From contig CM049306.1 of NCBI GenBank assembly GCA_026874595.1, positions 75,579,642 through 75,643,641 of the forward strand: DNA of 64,000 nt. Reading direction: 5' to 3'. Made by a program: the position numbers and the translations under genes. The DNA comes from Sipunculus nudus. Lineage: Eukaryota; Annelida; Sipuncula; Golfingiida; Sipunculidae. Shown piece by piece: positions 23,563 to 33,499 of the stretch; within the stretch, counting starts at the first letter, position 1, and each line of letters begins with the position of its first letter. Below the pieces are notes generated by a model, which was not told the DNA's origin, did no database searches, and saw only the letters and a program-made list of their open reading frames with translations.

Positions 23563-24137
23563 ATGTCAAGGCCCAGATCCCCATCCGGACTAATCAGCAA
23601 TTGGTCCAAACCAAATCCTGTTCAGGATTCAGTCCATCCTAAACCCAGATCCTGATTCAGACTGATTTAATATAATATTAAATAAGGCTTTCAGCAGATA
23701 TTTCTGATTAATTGAAGGCAAATTCACCTTAGTTCAGCCTACTCATAAGCTTTAATCTAAACTCGTCATGACAAAGTTTTATTTGTGCTATTCTAAACTT
23801 CAAATACTTTGAGTTAGTTGAACAAATGAATATTAGTAGGACTGATTCCTGACATGAATTAATTAATGGAATAAAAGAATACTACTGATGTGTATGGCAC
23901 ATCTTACCCTTTGAAAATATTTGAAATATGTTAAACTTTTGACTGGTCAGAATCTTGATTGGGATTTGGCCTGGCAGATTGGTCAAGACCAAATCCTGAT
24001 CAGGATTTAGTCCAGCTTAAGCCCCGATCAGGATTTGGTCCAGCAAAGATTCAGGGTATGGGCCAGACTGAATCCCGATTGGGATTTGGTCAGGTCCAAT
24101 TGCCAGTTGGTCCAGATTAGGATCTGGGCATTGACAT
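23563..24137. mobile_element. MITE-like element with long degenerate TIRs
   Basis: The left end ATGTCAAGGCCCAGATCC and the reverse complement of the right end, ATGTCAATGCCCAGATCC, agree at 17 of 18 positions. Weaker similarity extends for about 60 bp (AATTGGTCC..ACCAAATCC). Inside, words such as GATTTGGTCCAG and CAGGATTTAGTCCAG recur many times in both orientations, giving nested inverted repeats. No transposase is present. Flanks are TA-rich, so the target duplication cannot be read. Confidence 0.55.
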
Positions 24138-24358
24138 ATTTATATATATTTGCAGACATCAGGTTATTTAATTTGTCACCTATATTTTTTATATGTCTTT
24201 CCTATGTGTGTGCATGGTAATATTTTTCAATAGGTTCTTTTGAAAAAGATAAATGAAATCCACTCAAGGTGTTTTTTGTGGCATTTCTATCCAGTGCAAA
24301 GCTTAAACCTTATAAACAAGTCAGTTATATGATATTTGATAATGTATCAAAATATCAT

Positions 24359-26182
24359 TGTATCCGCCAAAACAGAGTTTTGCGGATACTATGTTTTCAG
24401 CTGGCCGCCGCCGCCGCCGCAGCCGCGTAGGTGTCCGGAGAACTCCTCCGTAACCGCTGGGCGGAATTTTCCGAAACCCGGGATTATGTTCGGGTCACAT
24501 GTGAACTGCTGCGCCCCGATTTTGTTTTGACCTCTGACCTTTCCTTTGCGCTCTGCGTCCGTTTGTGCGTCTGTTTCCACACATAAACCCACATATCTCG
24601 GGAACCGTTTGACCGATCAGGAAAATTTTTTTGCACAAATGTAGCCCTCAGAGAGCTTTATAACATACACCAAAAATGGTGGCGCCACCTGCAACCATGT
24701 TTGCACAGTGTCCATCTGTTCGTCTGCCTTGGGTTAAAATCACTCATATCTCTGCAGTGACTTGACTAATTCACCTGAAATTGGGCATGCGTAAACATCC
24801 TGGATAGCTTTTCTGATTTTATGACAGGTGGCGCCACCTACATTCACGTTTACGCTGCAGACATCCAAGCTCATATCTCGGGAACCGTGTGACCGATCAG
24901 GAAAATTCTTTTGCACAAATGTAGCCCTTGGAGAGCTTTATAACATACACCAAAAATGGTGGCGCCACCTGCAACCATGTTTGCACAGTGTCCATCTGTT
25001 CGTCTGCCTTGGATTAAAATCACTCATATCTCTGCAGTGACTTGACTAATTCACCTGAAATAGGGCATGCGTATACATCCTGGATAGCTTTTCTGATTTT
25101 ATGACAGGTGGCGCCACCTACATTCACGTTTACGCTGCAGACATCAAAGCTCATATCTCGGGAACCGTTTGACTGATCAGGAAAATTCTTTTGCACAAAT
25201 GTAGCCCTAGGAGAGCTTTATAACATACACCAAAAATGGTGGCGCTACCTGCAACCATGTTTGCACAGTGTCCATCTGTTTGTCTGCCTTCGGTTAAAAT
25301 CACTCATATCTCTGCAGTGACTTGACTAATTCACCTGAAATTTGGCATGCGTATACATCCTGGATAGCTTTTCTGATTTTATGACATGTGGCGCCACCTT
25401 CATTCACGTTTACGCTGCAGACATCAAAGCTCATATCTCAGGAACCGTTTGACCGATCAGGAAAATTGTTTTGCACAAATGTAGCCCTTGGAGAGCTTTA
25501 TAACATACACCGAAAATGGTGGCACCACCTGCAACCATGTTTGCACAGTGTCCGTCTGTTCGTCTGCCTTGGGTTAAAATCACTCATATCTCTGCAGTGG
25601 TTTGACTAATTCACCTGAAATTCGGCATGCTTATACATCCTGGATAGCTTTTCTGATTTTGACAGGTGGCGCCACCTACAATCAAGTTTACGCTGCAGAC
25701 ATCCAAGCTCATATCTAGGGAACCGTTTGACCGATTGGGCCAAAATTTTGCATGTGTATAAATCTTACATAGCTCTTTATCATACGCAAAACTGGTGGCG
25801 CCACCTGCAGCCATGTTTGCACAGCTCCCATCTGTTTGTCTGCCATGGGATAAAATCACTCATATCTCGGTAGTGGTTTGACATATCTGCCTAAAATTTT
25901 GCAAGTTTATACATCCCCGACAGCTCTCTTGATTTTATGACAGGTGGCGCCACCTGCATTCTAGTTCATGCAGCAGATATCCAAGCTCATATCTTGGGAA
26001 CCGTTTGACCGATTGGGCCAAAGTTTTGCATGTGTATAGAGCTTTCTGGATTTTTCGGTAGGTAGCGCAACCTACATACACAATTTGGCTGCAGACATCC
26101 ATGCTAATATGCAACACTTCACCCGTTCCACTCTGATTTTGGCGGATACAAGTAGTCGCTTGTCGACTACCCGTATTCTAGT
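24359..26182 (+). mobile_element. Helentron-like element, family 2 copy B1
   Basis: The 5' hairpin at 24360-24389 has arms GTATCCGC/GCGGATAC, inner arms AAAAC/GTTTT and loop AGA. A GCC-repeat tract (24405-24425) and a leader with 'ctccggagaactcctcc'-like words follow. The core is a tandem array with a 280-bp period. Each unit carries two GGTGGCGCCACC palindromes in different contexts ('aaaaatggtgg' and 'atgacaggtgg'). The 3' end has GGCGGATAC (26141-26149), the hairpin GTAGTCG-CTTGT-CGACTAC (26152-26170) and CTAGT at 26178-26182. No protein is encoded; 70-codon frames repeat in each unit but restart each time, because 280 is not a multiple of three. Confidence 0.78.
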
Positions 26183-26722
26183 TGTTTTATATGCTCATGG
26201 CTGCTAGATCTGTATAATGTAGGTTTATTCTTAAATTGTAACTTAACTGAAGGATAGGCATCTTGTATGAATAAAAAAAACAAAGCTTGTATTGCCATGG
26301 CTTGATGTGAAGTGATATTAGCCCATAGTATGAATATCAAGGAGATCAGGGAAGAAAACTGTTTATTGGCCTCTTGGGTACAACTGTGTAAAAAGAGCTG
26401 TTGAGGAGAGCTAGTAAGCACCTGGCATTTAACACCAAATAGCCCGCTGGCAAATTGATTCACATGCAGTACAAGGCAAAGTGTAAATTGATAGGGAGGA
26501 ACACCATAAAAAAAGAAGCATTGGGTTAATGGCAGCACCCTGTTGTCAGGTTAGCACACTTATGAATGACACACTGGGAGGTATTTGAGGTTGCCAAGTG
26601 TTTATATATATATATTATAGTAACAGGGTACTCATAGCAGAATTATAGGTACACTATCAGGTCCCACAAGTGTTTGATAAGTAATTTCTAGCTGTGTAGA
26701 TGATCTGATGAAACAGACATAC
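26183..26722. other. Unannotated DNA downstream of the candidate exon
   Basis: No domain-bearing frame was recognised. A short TA tract lies at 26604-26616. On the minus strand this would be the start of the intron after the exon at 26723-26841. Confidence 0.55.
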
Positions 26723-26841
26723 CTGCATTGTTGAAGTAAGGATTGTGTAGTCTGATACCCATCTGTCCCAAGGCATTTTGATAGTCCTTGGCTTCATTTT
26801 GATTATCTTGATTTGATGGCGGATAACGTGCTATACCCATT
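26723..26841 (-). CDS. Candidate first coding exon, paralogue 2, unrecognised gene
   Basis: On the minus strand TATTCTCACAG precedes A-ATG-GGT. The exon encodes 39 codons starting MGIARYPPSNQDNQNEAK and ending LGQMGIRLHNPYFNNAG. It stops at GCAG followed by GTATGT, a good donor, leaving one base. The end is clearly homologous to the exon at 54261-54372 (LGEMGITLHSQVYNNPG), which ends in the same phase. It may be an internal exon (AG acceptor present) or an alternative first exon with its own ATG. Splicing after the 54-kb exon would give an early stop, so alternative use is the better model. I do not recognise the protein; it has no signal peptide or membrane segment. Confidence 0.5.
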
Positions 26842-29022
26842 CTGTGAGAATATACCAGGAAGAAATCACAAATGCCTACTAGTCCAGTGTTATATTGTAA
26901 TCTCCTGTGATAAACACGCGCTGGGTGTGCATGCATCCAGCATTTGCCACTGAATTACCACTTAGTGCTGCAGATAAATTCCTTGCTACATGGTCATTGG
27001 CAGAAGACCTGCTGTGATTGACAGGTGCTTCCAAGTTTTTTATCAGCTGACTCTCTTCAAGTTTTCTAGTAATGTAAATTGATATCCTTTTTCTAATATT
27101 GGATCAGTCTGTGTGTCAAAGCCAGCCCAAGTTTCCATAAACAGTGAGTCTTCCTTGGGTAGTTATCTGTATATGGGCCCACTGCATTATGGGAGAGCAG
27201 TTCTGAATATAAAAACTGGCACGTGCTCTACATGTGGATGACTCTGTGGTGGCGGAGGTTAGGTTTCCTGCCAACTAATTAAGTCACTTAAGTCCTTTGT
27301 TTATTTTTACAAAACAGATTTATTTTGTTATTTATTGACATTAGTGTGCCAGGTGGTCTCAGTGAAGAATCTGTTTTCTCTTGAAACTAGAACATTATTA
27401 ACACTTACCATAAAAGGGTACCCAGCCACTGATTCTACCTTTTTGTATGTTTTGTTAATGAAGTGAATTTATATTTACAAACATTATTGATAAAAAGTAA
27501 TTTTATTTGTATAACTGAAAACTCAAACTTTTTCCTGTATAAAGGCATGAGAATTTATATGATGAGGCTTGCATTATTCAGATTCATTCATTTAGCTTTC
27601 ATGAAACAGAGAACCTGACTTTCACTCATGCTGAGCAAAAGCGATAGGTGTTTTTGCCATGCCATCTTGCATGCAACTTGTACTATTAATATCATTATAA
27701 TGCTTACATTAGAAAAAAAATCTAGCTGCCTAAACTGTTTTTTATTGCGCAAAGGTAATGGGCAACTTGATTCTCACTCTCACTTGAGCAATATGTTGAA
27801 TGGCATTAATTATATAGTAAGAGTTTAACCCCCCCCCTACCCTCCACCATACGGAGGGGAAAATATAGCCCATATTTGTTCTAAGACTGACAGTTTAGTG
27901 ATGACTCGTGTTTCTGCTTCTGACATGATACCTTAATTAATATATTGATTAATAGTTAAAGCTTTGGTGAGCGGGACTTCAAAGCATTGCATGCTTACAC
28001 ACAAGTTTTATTAACCTTTAAAATTGAAAATCAACTCCCCTTGACATCTTTTACCATGGGGAAGACACATGGGCATTCCGGAATATCCCCAGTAATGATA
28101 TCATGGTTTGGATTCCCATCAGCTCCGGTTGTCTGCTTCTGAGTGAATTGGTCTCAGACTGATATGTGAAGACTTTTATGTAACTGAAAGTGCAGAAACA
28201 GATAGGTGTGAATATACTGTGTACTTTTGATAGACACATATTTGATGGACAATCAGAGTGTGTAGGGAAGGAATAAAACAGATAGGTGTGAGCAACCTGT
28301 GATAGACACTGATTTCTTGATAAGATCTACTGTTCACTGGTGCTTTTCTTGATCTTGCATCATAAAACTGTATCATCAGCAGTACAGAAAAGTATCTGAT
28401 GCATGACATATATTGATATTGCCAAAAAAGTCCTTGCACATGCAGCTATATCAATTTGTGGTCAAAAACATTCTCATCGTAAAATACCTATAAAATTAGT
28501 TGATAAACAAGCTGTTAATATTCTGAAGTAGAGTTTGTAATTTATGAAAGTGTCCTGTGCATTTCTGAGTTCAGAGTATTTAGACAGTCTGATAAATTTG
28601 CCAGAATAATATGTGTATGTACTCTGTTTCATTTTAATTAGATTTTGAACAGACTTACTCATGTGTGAAGGTTAACAAGAATGGAACACTCCTAGCAGAC
28701 TTTTACACCCTGCTTCCCAGCATTACCAGCATATTGAATCCTGATTCTAACATATATAAAAGGCTTTCACAGGTTATGGATTATTGCTTGTATTCCAAGA
28801 AAGGCTTTAGAAACTGATTTAGTATCACTTGTGAAGCAATACACCATAAATTTAGGTTTATCTATCATTGTCTGTGTACCTTACTGTAATTTGAATAATA
28901 ATTGTGTTTTATGCAAAATTAACTCTTTATAACTAAAATAAAATTGATATTTTATAGATACAGCATAACCAGCATTCTAACTGATGTTCCTTGTGCCCCC
29001 AAAGGCTTGACATTAACTTTTC
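26842..29022. other. Unannotated AT-rich DNA upstream of the LINE
   Basis: No gene was recognised. The word 'aacagataggtgtgag/aat' occurs twice (28198 and 28278) with nearby 'gatagacac', a small local duplication. A C-run lies at 27830. The last ~35 bp (ggcttgacattaacttttca) belongs to a dispersed sequence continuing after the LINE at 37501. Confidence 0.55.
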
Positions 29023-29036
29023 AACTTAGCTGTCCC
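29023..29036. repeat. Left target-site duplication of the LINE
   Basis: AACTTAGCTGTCCC here is repeated exactly at 37487-37500, directly after the poly(A) tail. The leading AA of the right copy could belong to the tail, so the duplication is 12-14 bp. Confidence 0.9.
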
Positions 29037-29123
29037 GAATGGCGACACCTAGGTAGACGTGCCTTGACAGCGCTCTGAGTAGTGTCCATAAATATTGCAA
29101 GAAATAATATTTTGGGGAATACA
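29037..29123 (+). promoter_or_regulatory. Short LINE 5' leader
   Basis: These 87 bases precede the first ATG of ORF1 and are bounded on the left by the target duplication. An internal promoter would be expected here for a full-length LINE, but I see no defined element. Because the boundary is set by the duplication, little or no 5' truncation is likely. Confidence 0.5.
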
Positions 29124-29951
29124 ATGCCTCCCAAAAACAAGCCAAAAGCAGGTGAGCAGACTGTAGATGCGTATATGCTGAGAAAGCACAGTCAGGTATC
29201 CTCAGAACAAACGGAACTTGGAGGTGATGATAACACCAGTGATATGGACATGCAGGATTTGTCTGACGAGAGGTGTTACAGGAACATTATTGCGGCTATT
29301 AAAAGTCTGCAGACCCAGGTCAGTGATACCCGTAGTTCCATCATAGAACATATAACTAAAGAGTTTGAAACTAAACTGAGGGCCATAGAAACCAGTTTGG
29401 ATAATGCTCATGAAAGTATAGAGGGACTGAAAAATGAAAATGAAAGCCTGACGGAACAATTACGTGCAGAACGCTCTGCTAGAGAGGAGGCGGAAAAAGA
29501 ACTTACTGAGGTGAAACAAGATGTTCTGAACTTAAAAAGGCACACAAGAGAATTCAACATTAGAGTAAATGGCATTCGTGAGGAAAAGAATGAGAAAGTT
29601 AGAGAAAAATTGGTGGACTTTTTACACAATCATAATTTAATGCCGGGAGCTGATAAAAATGAAATTTGCAGAGCTATAGAATATACACACAGAACAGGAA
29701 AAAGAATACCGGGCAAAGTGAGACAAATCATTGCAAGATTCCATAGTAGAGAAACGAGAAATGATATAATATCCAGAGGAAAACGGAGGGGGGAGGACGG
29801 ACGAAACTTGGTGTTTGAAGACTTCACAAAAGAGGACTATGACCAGAGATTAAAAGCCTTGCCGCATATGAGGAAAGCGCACAATGAGGGAAAGCGTTCA
29901 CGCTTTACCAGGGGTCAACTCATTGTTGAAGGCCAGGTAATTTCAGTTTAA
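29124..29951 (+). CDS. LINE ORF1 protein, L1-type RNA-binding chaperone
   Basis: The 275-residue protein would bind the element's RNA as a nucleic-acid chaperone and form the ribonucleoprotein with ORF2. The N-terminus is basic (MPPKNKPKAG). A heptad-rich coiled coil runs over about residues 54-140 (SLQTQV, LKNENESLTEQL, LTEVKQDVLNLK), consistent with trimerisation. An RRM-like domain follows at about 142-225, starting FNIRVNGI and including RQIIARFHSRETRNDI. A C-terminal domain at about 226-275 has FEDFTKEDYDQRL and ends in GQLIVEGQVISV. This order is that of L1 ORF1p, slightly shorter than the human protein (338 residues). The ATG at 29124 is chosen because the open frame upstream to 29082 has no ATG. 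There are no frameshifts. Confidence 0.9.
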   Translation: MPPKNKPKAGEQTVDAYMLRKHSQVSSEQTELGGDDNTSDMDMQDLSDERCYRNIIAAIKSLQTQVSDTRSSIIEHITKEFETKLRAIETSLDNAHESIEGLKNENESLTEQLRAERSAREEAEKELTEVKQDVLNLKRHTREFNIRVNGIREEKNEKVREKLVDFLHNHNLMPGADKNEICRAIEYTHRTGKRIPGKVRQIIARFHSRETRNDIISRGKRRGEDGRNLVFEDFTKEDYDQRLKALPHMRKAHNEGKRSRFTRGQLIVEGQVISV

Positions 29952-30540
29952 CAAGGGGTTACTCAATAAGGCCAGTGACGTTTCATGTCTTCACCCAGGA
30001 TTATTTCTGCAGGCTTATATTCTCTTGTCCTCTGTGGTAACCAAGGATTTATTTTCGGCAACACGACCAGGGAGACTTCAAGTAAACCCCGCGAAAGTCT
30101 GCTAGAGCGGCCTCTATTGACGAAGTAGAGATTTAACAGCTCAGTAATTTACGGTATTAGGGACTCAGTTAAGACCCATGGGTATGAGAGAGCGGACTTG
30201 GCATTGATTGATTGTTTTATCGCTCATCATGGAATGCGTGTTCGATGCATGTCTATGTTTAAAAAAAAAAAAAAAAAAAAAATACGAACTGAAATTCAAA
30301 GGTATGTGAGGACAGTCGAAATGATTTAACTGCAGTGCAAAAATAAATAATATATATTAAGCGACCCCATGAGGAACTTTGATCAAATATTGTTTTATTC
30401 TATGAAAGCGATCTTGGGGTTAACAACTGGTTAACCGGGTTGTACTTGAGGTTGTAGCGGGAGAGAACTTGGGACATGACATCACTGAGTGGTGAACCTT
30501 ATTAAACATCTGCATTTTATCTTTGAAGAAATTATTATTT

Positions 30541-30940
30541 AGAAGCCTAATATTACTATAAAGGTTTTTAGTTAATGTCCATGGTTCACTTTAATTATCA
30601 GTCAAAAGATAGTTTGCAGTTTATTCAGTTTAAATGGATCAGTTACAACTCGGACAGAGTAGACTAGATCTGCGAAGTATATTTAAAGATGTCTTTAGAC
30701 TGCAATAAACACTGACACTCTTTGTGCACATGGCAAAAAAAGAAGCCTAATATTACTATAAAGGTTTTTAGTTAATGTCCATGGTTCACTTTAATTATCA
30801 GTCAAAAGATAGTTTGCAGTTTATTCAGTTTAAATGGATCAGTTACAACTCGGACAGAGTAGACTAGATCTGCGAAGTATATTTAAAGATGTCTTTAGAC
30901 TGCAATAAACACTGACACTCTTTGTGCACATGGCAAAAAA
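30541..30940. repeat. Exact 200-bp tandem duplication
   Basis: The block beginning agaagcctaatattac and ending gtgcacatggcaaaaaa occurs twice head to tail (30541-30740 and 30741-30940) with no visible difference. Each copy ends with 'tgcaataaac...aaaaaa'. The perfect identity implies a recent event. Confidence 0.95.
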
Positions 30941-31669
30941 AAATAATCTTTATCTGGTTTTTAAAAATATTTTTTTTCTGTAAACAAACTACTTCATCTC
31001 GGCGGGGATGTTTCCATCTTGTAGCTCCTCTATAACTGAATGGTATAAATATTTATTCCTTTTGAGGATATTAATATAAAAACCACCATCACTGGAACAT
31101 TTGGTATTTATATCATGTATTCCACTGTCAACATAAAACAATGAACACATAATTTGCCATTTGCTCATTGTTCCTTATCTTTACGACTTTAGATAAAAAA
31201 TATTAAGAAAGCTGTATGGAAATGTCTACATCCCTGAATACACCAGTCTTCATATATAACAGATATGATGTTGTTCACATCTTCTCTGTCCGTGCAATCC
31301 TTAATCCTTGAATCTTTTTTTTGTATAATATTTTAAAGACTTTGACAGTATTACAATAATCCAAATGCTGAATTATAATATTAGTACACAGTAGTCATAG
31401 TGTCTTTATCTGTTCATAATGTCTAGTCTCATAGACACTTTTGGATATATCAATCTATATGATGTTTAAATTTTAAGTATAGATTTAGTGTTACTTAAAG
31501 AGACTATATTTCGGTACTCTATTAAGCTTTGATTGGTCTATTCTAGTATTGTTTTCAAGAGTAGGTATTCTCTTCTCACTTTTAAGTGTCATAGTTGTCA
31601 GTAAATCATTGAGATTGACAATGAAGTCATATTTAATACACTTTGTATGTCAATCATGTTGTAACAGCC

Positions 31670-33020
31670 ATGGCACTAGTGTACTGTGATATCATTAGCA
31701 TACATCGATCGCTGTTGTACAATGTTGTACACTGAGAAGTGAGATTGATTATGCATCCATTATTTAATATACTCTGTATTTCTGTCCATATTAATTGCTT
31801 ACTTTAAAGTGGGATTGTTATCAGTAAATCACAGTTAATCACTGAGATTGACTATGAATTCATATTTAAAAACTTTGTATTTCAATCAGGTTGTCACAGT
31901 CATGAACTGGTGTACTTTGATATCAATGGCATACATCGCTGTTCTACAATGTTGTTTGGAAATCACTGAGAAGTGAGATAGATTATGCATTTACTATTTA
32001 ATATACTTTGTATTTCTGTCATGTTGTCATAGTAATAGTCCTGGTATAAGCTGTTACCATTTAATATACAAGGATACCTCCAGGATATTTTTACATAACA
32101 CAGTAAAACATTAAAATATAAGGTATATAAAGTTCTGCCAGGTTGTCAAAGATATGTGTGACAAGGCTTTGTCACTTAAGTTTAATTATTTGGGTACTGT
32201 GAACTGGTATACTGTGATATCAATGGCATACATCACTGTTCTACAATGTTGTTTGGAAATCACTGAGAAGTGAGATAGATTATGCATTTTACTATTTAAT
32301 ATACTTTGTATTTCTGTCATGTTGTCATAGTAACAGTCCTGGTATAAGGTGATACCATTTAGTATACAGTTGATACCTCAAGGATATTTTTACATAACAC
32401 AGTAAAACATTAAAATATGAGGTAGATTAATTTCTGCTAGGATGTCAAAGATATGTGTGACAAGGTTTTGTCACTTAAGTTTAATTATTTGGTGTACTGT
32501 GAACTGGTGTACTGTGATATCAATGGCATACATCGCTGTTCTACAATGTCATTTGGAAATCACTGAGAAGTGAGATAGATTATGCATTTACTATTTAATA
32601 TACTTTGTATTTCTGTCATGTTGTCATAGTCATAGTCCTGGTATAAGGTGATACCAAGTATACAATTGATACCTCAAGGATATTTTTACATAACACAGTA
32701 AAACATTAAAATATGAGGTATATAAAGTTCTGCTAGGTTGTCAAAGATATGTGTACCATGACTTTGTCACTTAAGTTTAATTATTTGAACAATCCTGTAA
32801 GAGGATTTTAAATTTAAAGAAAGAGTGGAATATTTCAAAATCTACCTCACGGATAGTTTTACATAAGACAGTAAAATATTAAAATAGGAGACATATGCCA
32901 ATTTTCATAAAGCTCTACTAGATCGTCAAAGATATGTGTGCAAGGCTTTGTCATTTAACTATTAACATTTAAGTTTAACTATTTGAACAATCCTATACAT
33001 GTACCAGTATTTTAAATTTA
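31670..33020. repeat. Degenerate ~300-bp tandem repeat in the LINE spacer
   Basis: Units starting 'gtactgtgatatcaatggcatacatcgctgttctacaatg' recur near 31911, 32207 and 32510. A diverged, shorter version lies at about 31680, and a tail-only unit ('cataagacagtaaaatatta', 'gtcaaagatatgtgtgcaagg') at 32860-33020. The three central units have a period of 297-303 bp and are highly similar. Each also carries 'tatttctgtcatgttgtcat' and 'tttttacataacacagtaaaa'. The array is non-coding. Confidence 0.88.
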
Positions 33021-33499
33021 AAGAAAGAGTGAAATATTTTATCAGCTTGTTGCAATAATGGATTAAAGAGCGCTGTGATCTTATAGTCGTCAAACCACAC
33101 AAACTGTCACAACTAATCCATCGTCGTAGTGTAAAGGTTCTTTCATTTTTGTTACACTGCTAGATATTGTGATTGACAGTTAACAAGTGAGTATCTTATA
33201 ATTAGTAATTGGTTAACTTCAAGTCTATATATATTTCAGATAGGACATAAGATACTATCTTGTTCTGGAGGACACAAGCTTCTGTGTGGTTGTGTTCTCC
33301 AAGGAGCTGCTGTCTGGTCCCATACTTGCAAAACCATGTGGGAGCAGCAGATCTCCAATGTAATTATGATGTTGTGTTTAGTGAGGTTAACACTCACTGA
33401 GGGGTTGGATAGTTTAGGTTTAGGTTATGATTTGTGTTATTTATTCTTTTTCATAATTTCACTCCACATAGTATTTACCATGTTACACAGACACCTTGA

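Larger units (their letters stand above)
29952..33499 (+). other. 3.5-kb inter-ORF spacer of the LINE
   Basis: No long reading frame is present. The spacer holds an A22 run (30261-30282), an exact 200-bp tandem duplication (30541-30940) and a degenerate ~300-bp tandem array (about 31670-33020). The last 470 bp resembles ordinary LINE leader sequence. The start and end show no internal target duplication that would mark an inserted foreign element. Translation of ORF2 from a bicistronic RNA across this distance would be hard, so a separate internal promoter or splicing may be involved (inference). Confidence 0.8.

Noticed and set aside
24359-26182. CRISPR-like array because of regularly spaced palindromes
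   Set aside because: Spacers are not unique, units are 280 bp and nearly identical, and the genome is animal.
28069-28100. Plus-strand ATG-GGC-ATT-CCG resembling the start of the duplicated first exons
   Set aside because: It is on the opposite strand, stops after eight codons and lacks the conserved L-G-x-M-G-I segment and donor.
29082-29123. A GTG start for LINE ORF1 fourteen codons upstream
   Set aside because: Eukaryotic initiation favours ATG; the ATG at 29124 begins a typical basic ORF1 N-terminus.
30261-30282. A22 run as the poly(A) tail of a separate ORF1-only element
   Set aside because: The only matching target duplication spans 29023-37500, and no direct repeat of the sequence before ORF1 follows the A-run. 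The run is treated as internal.
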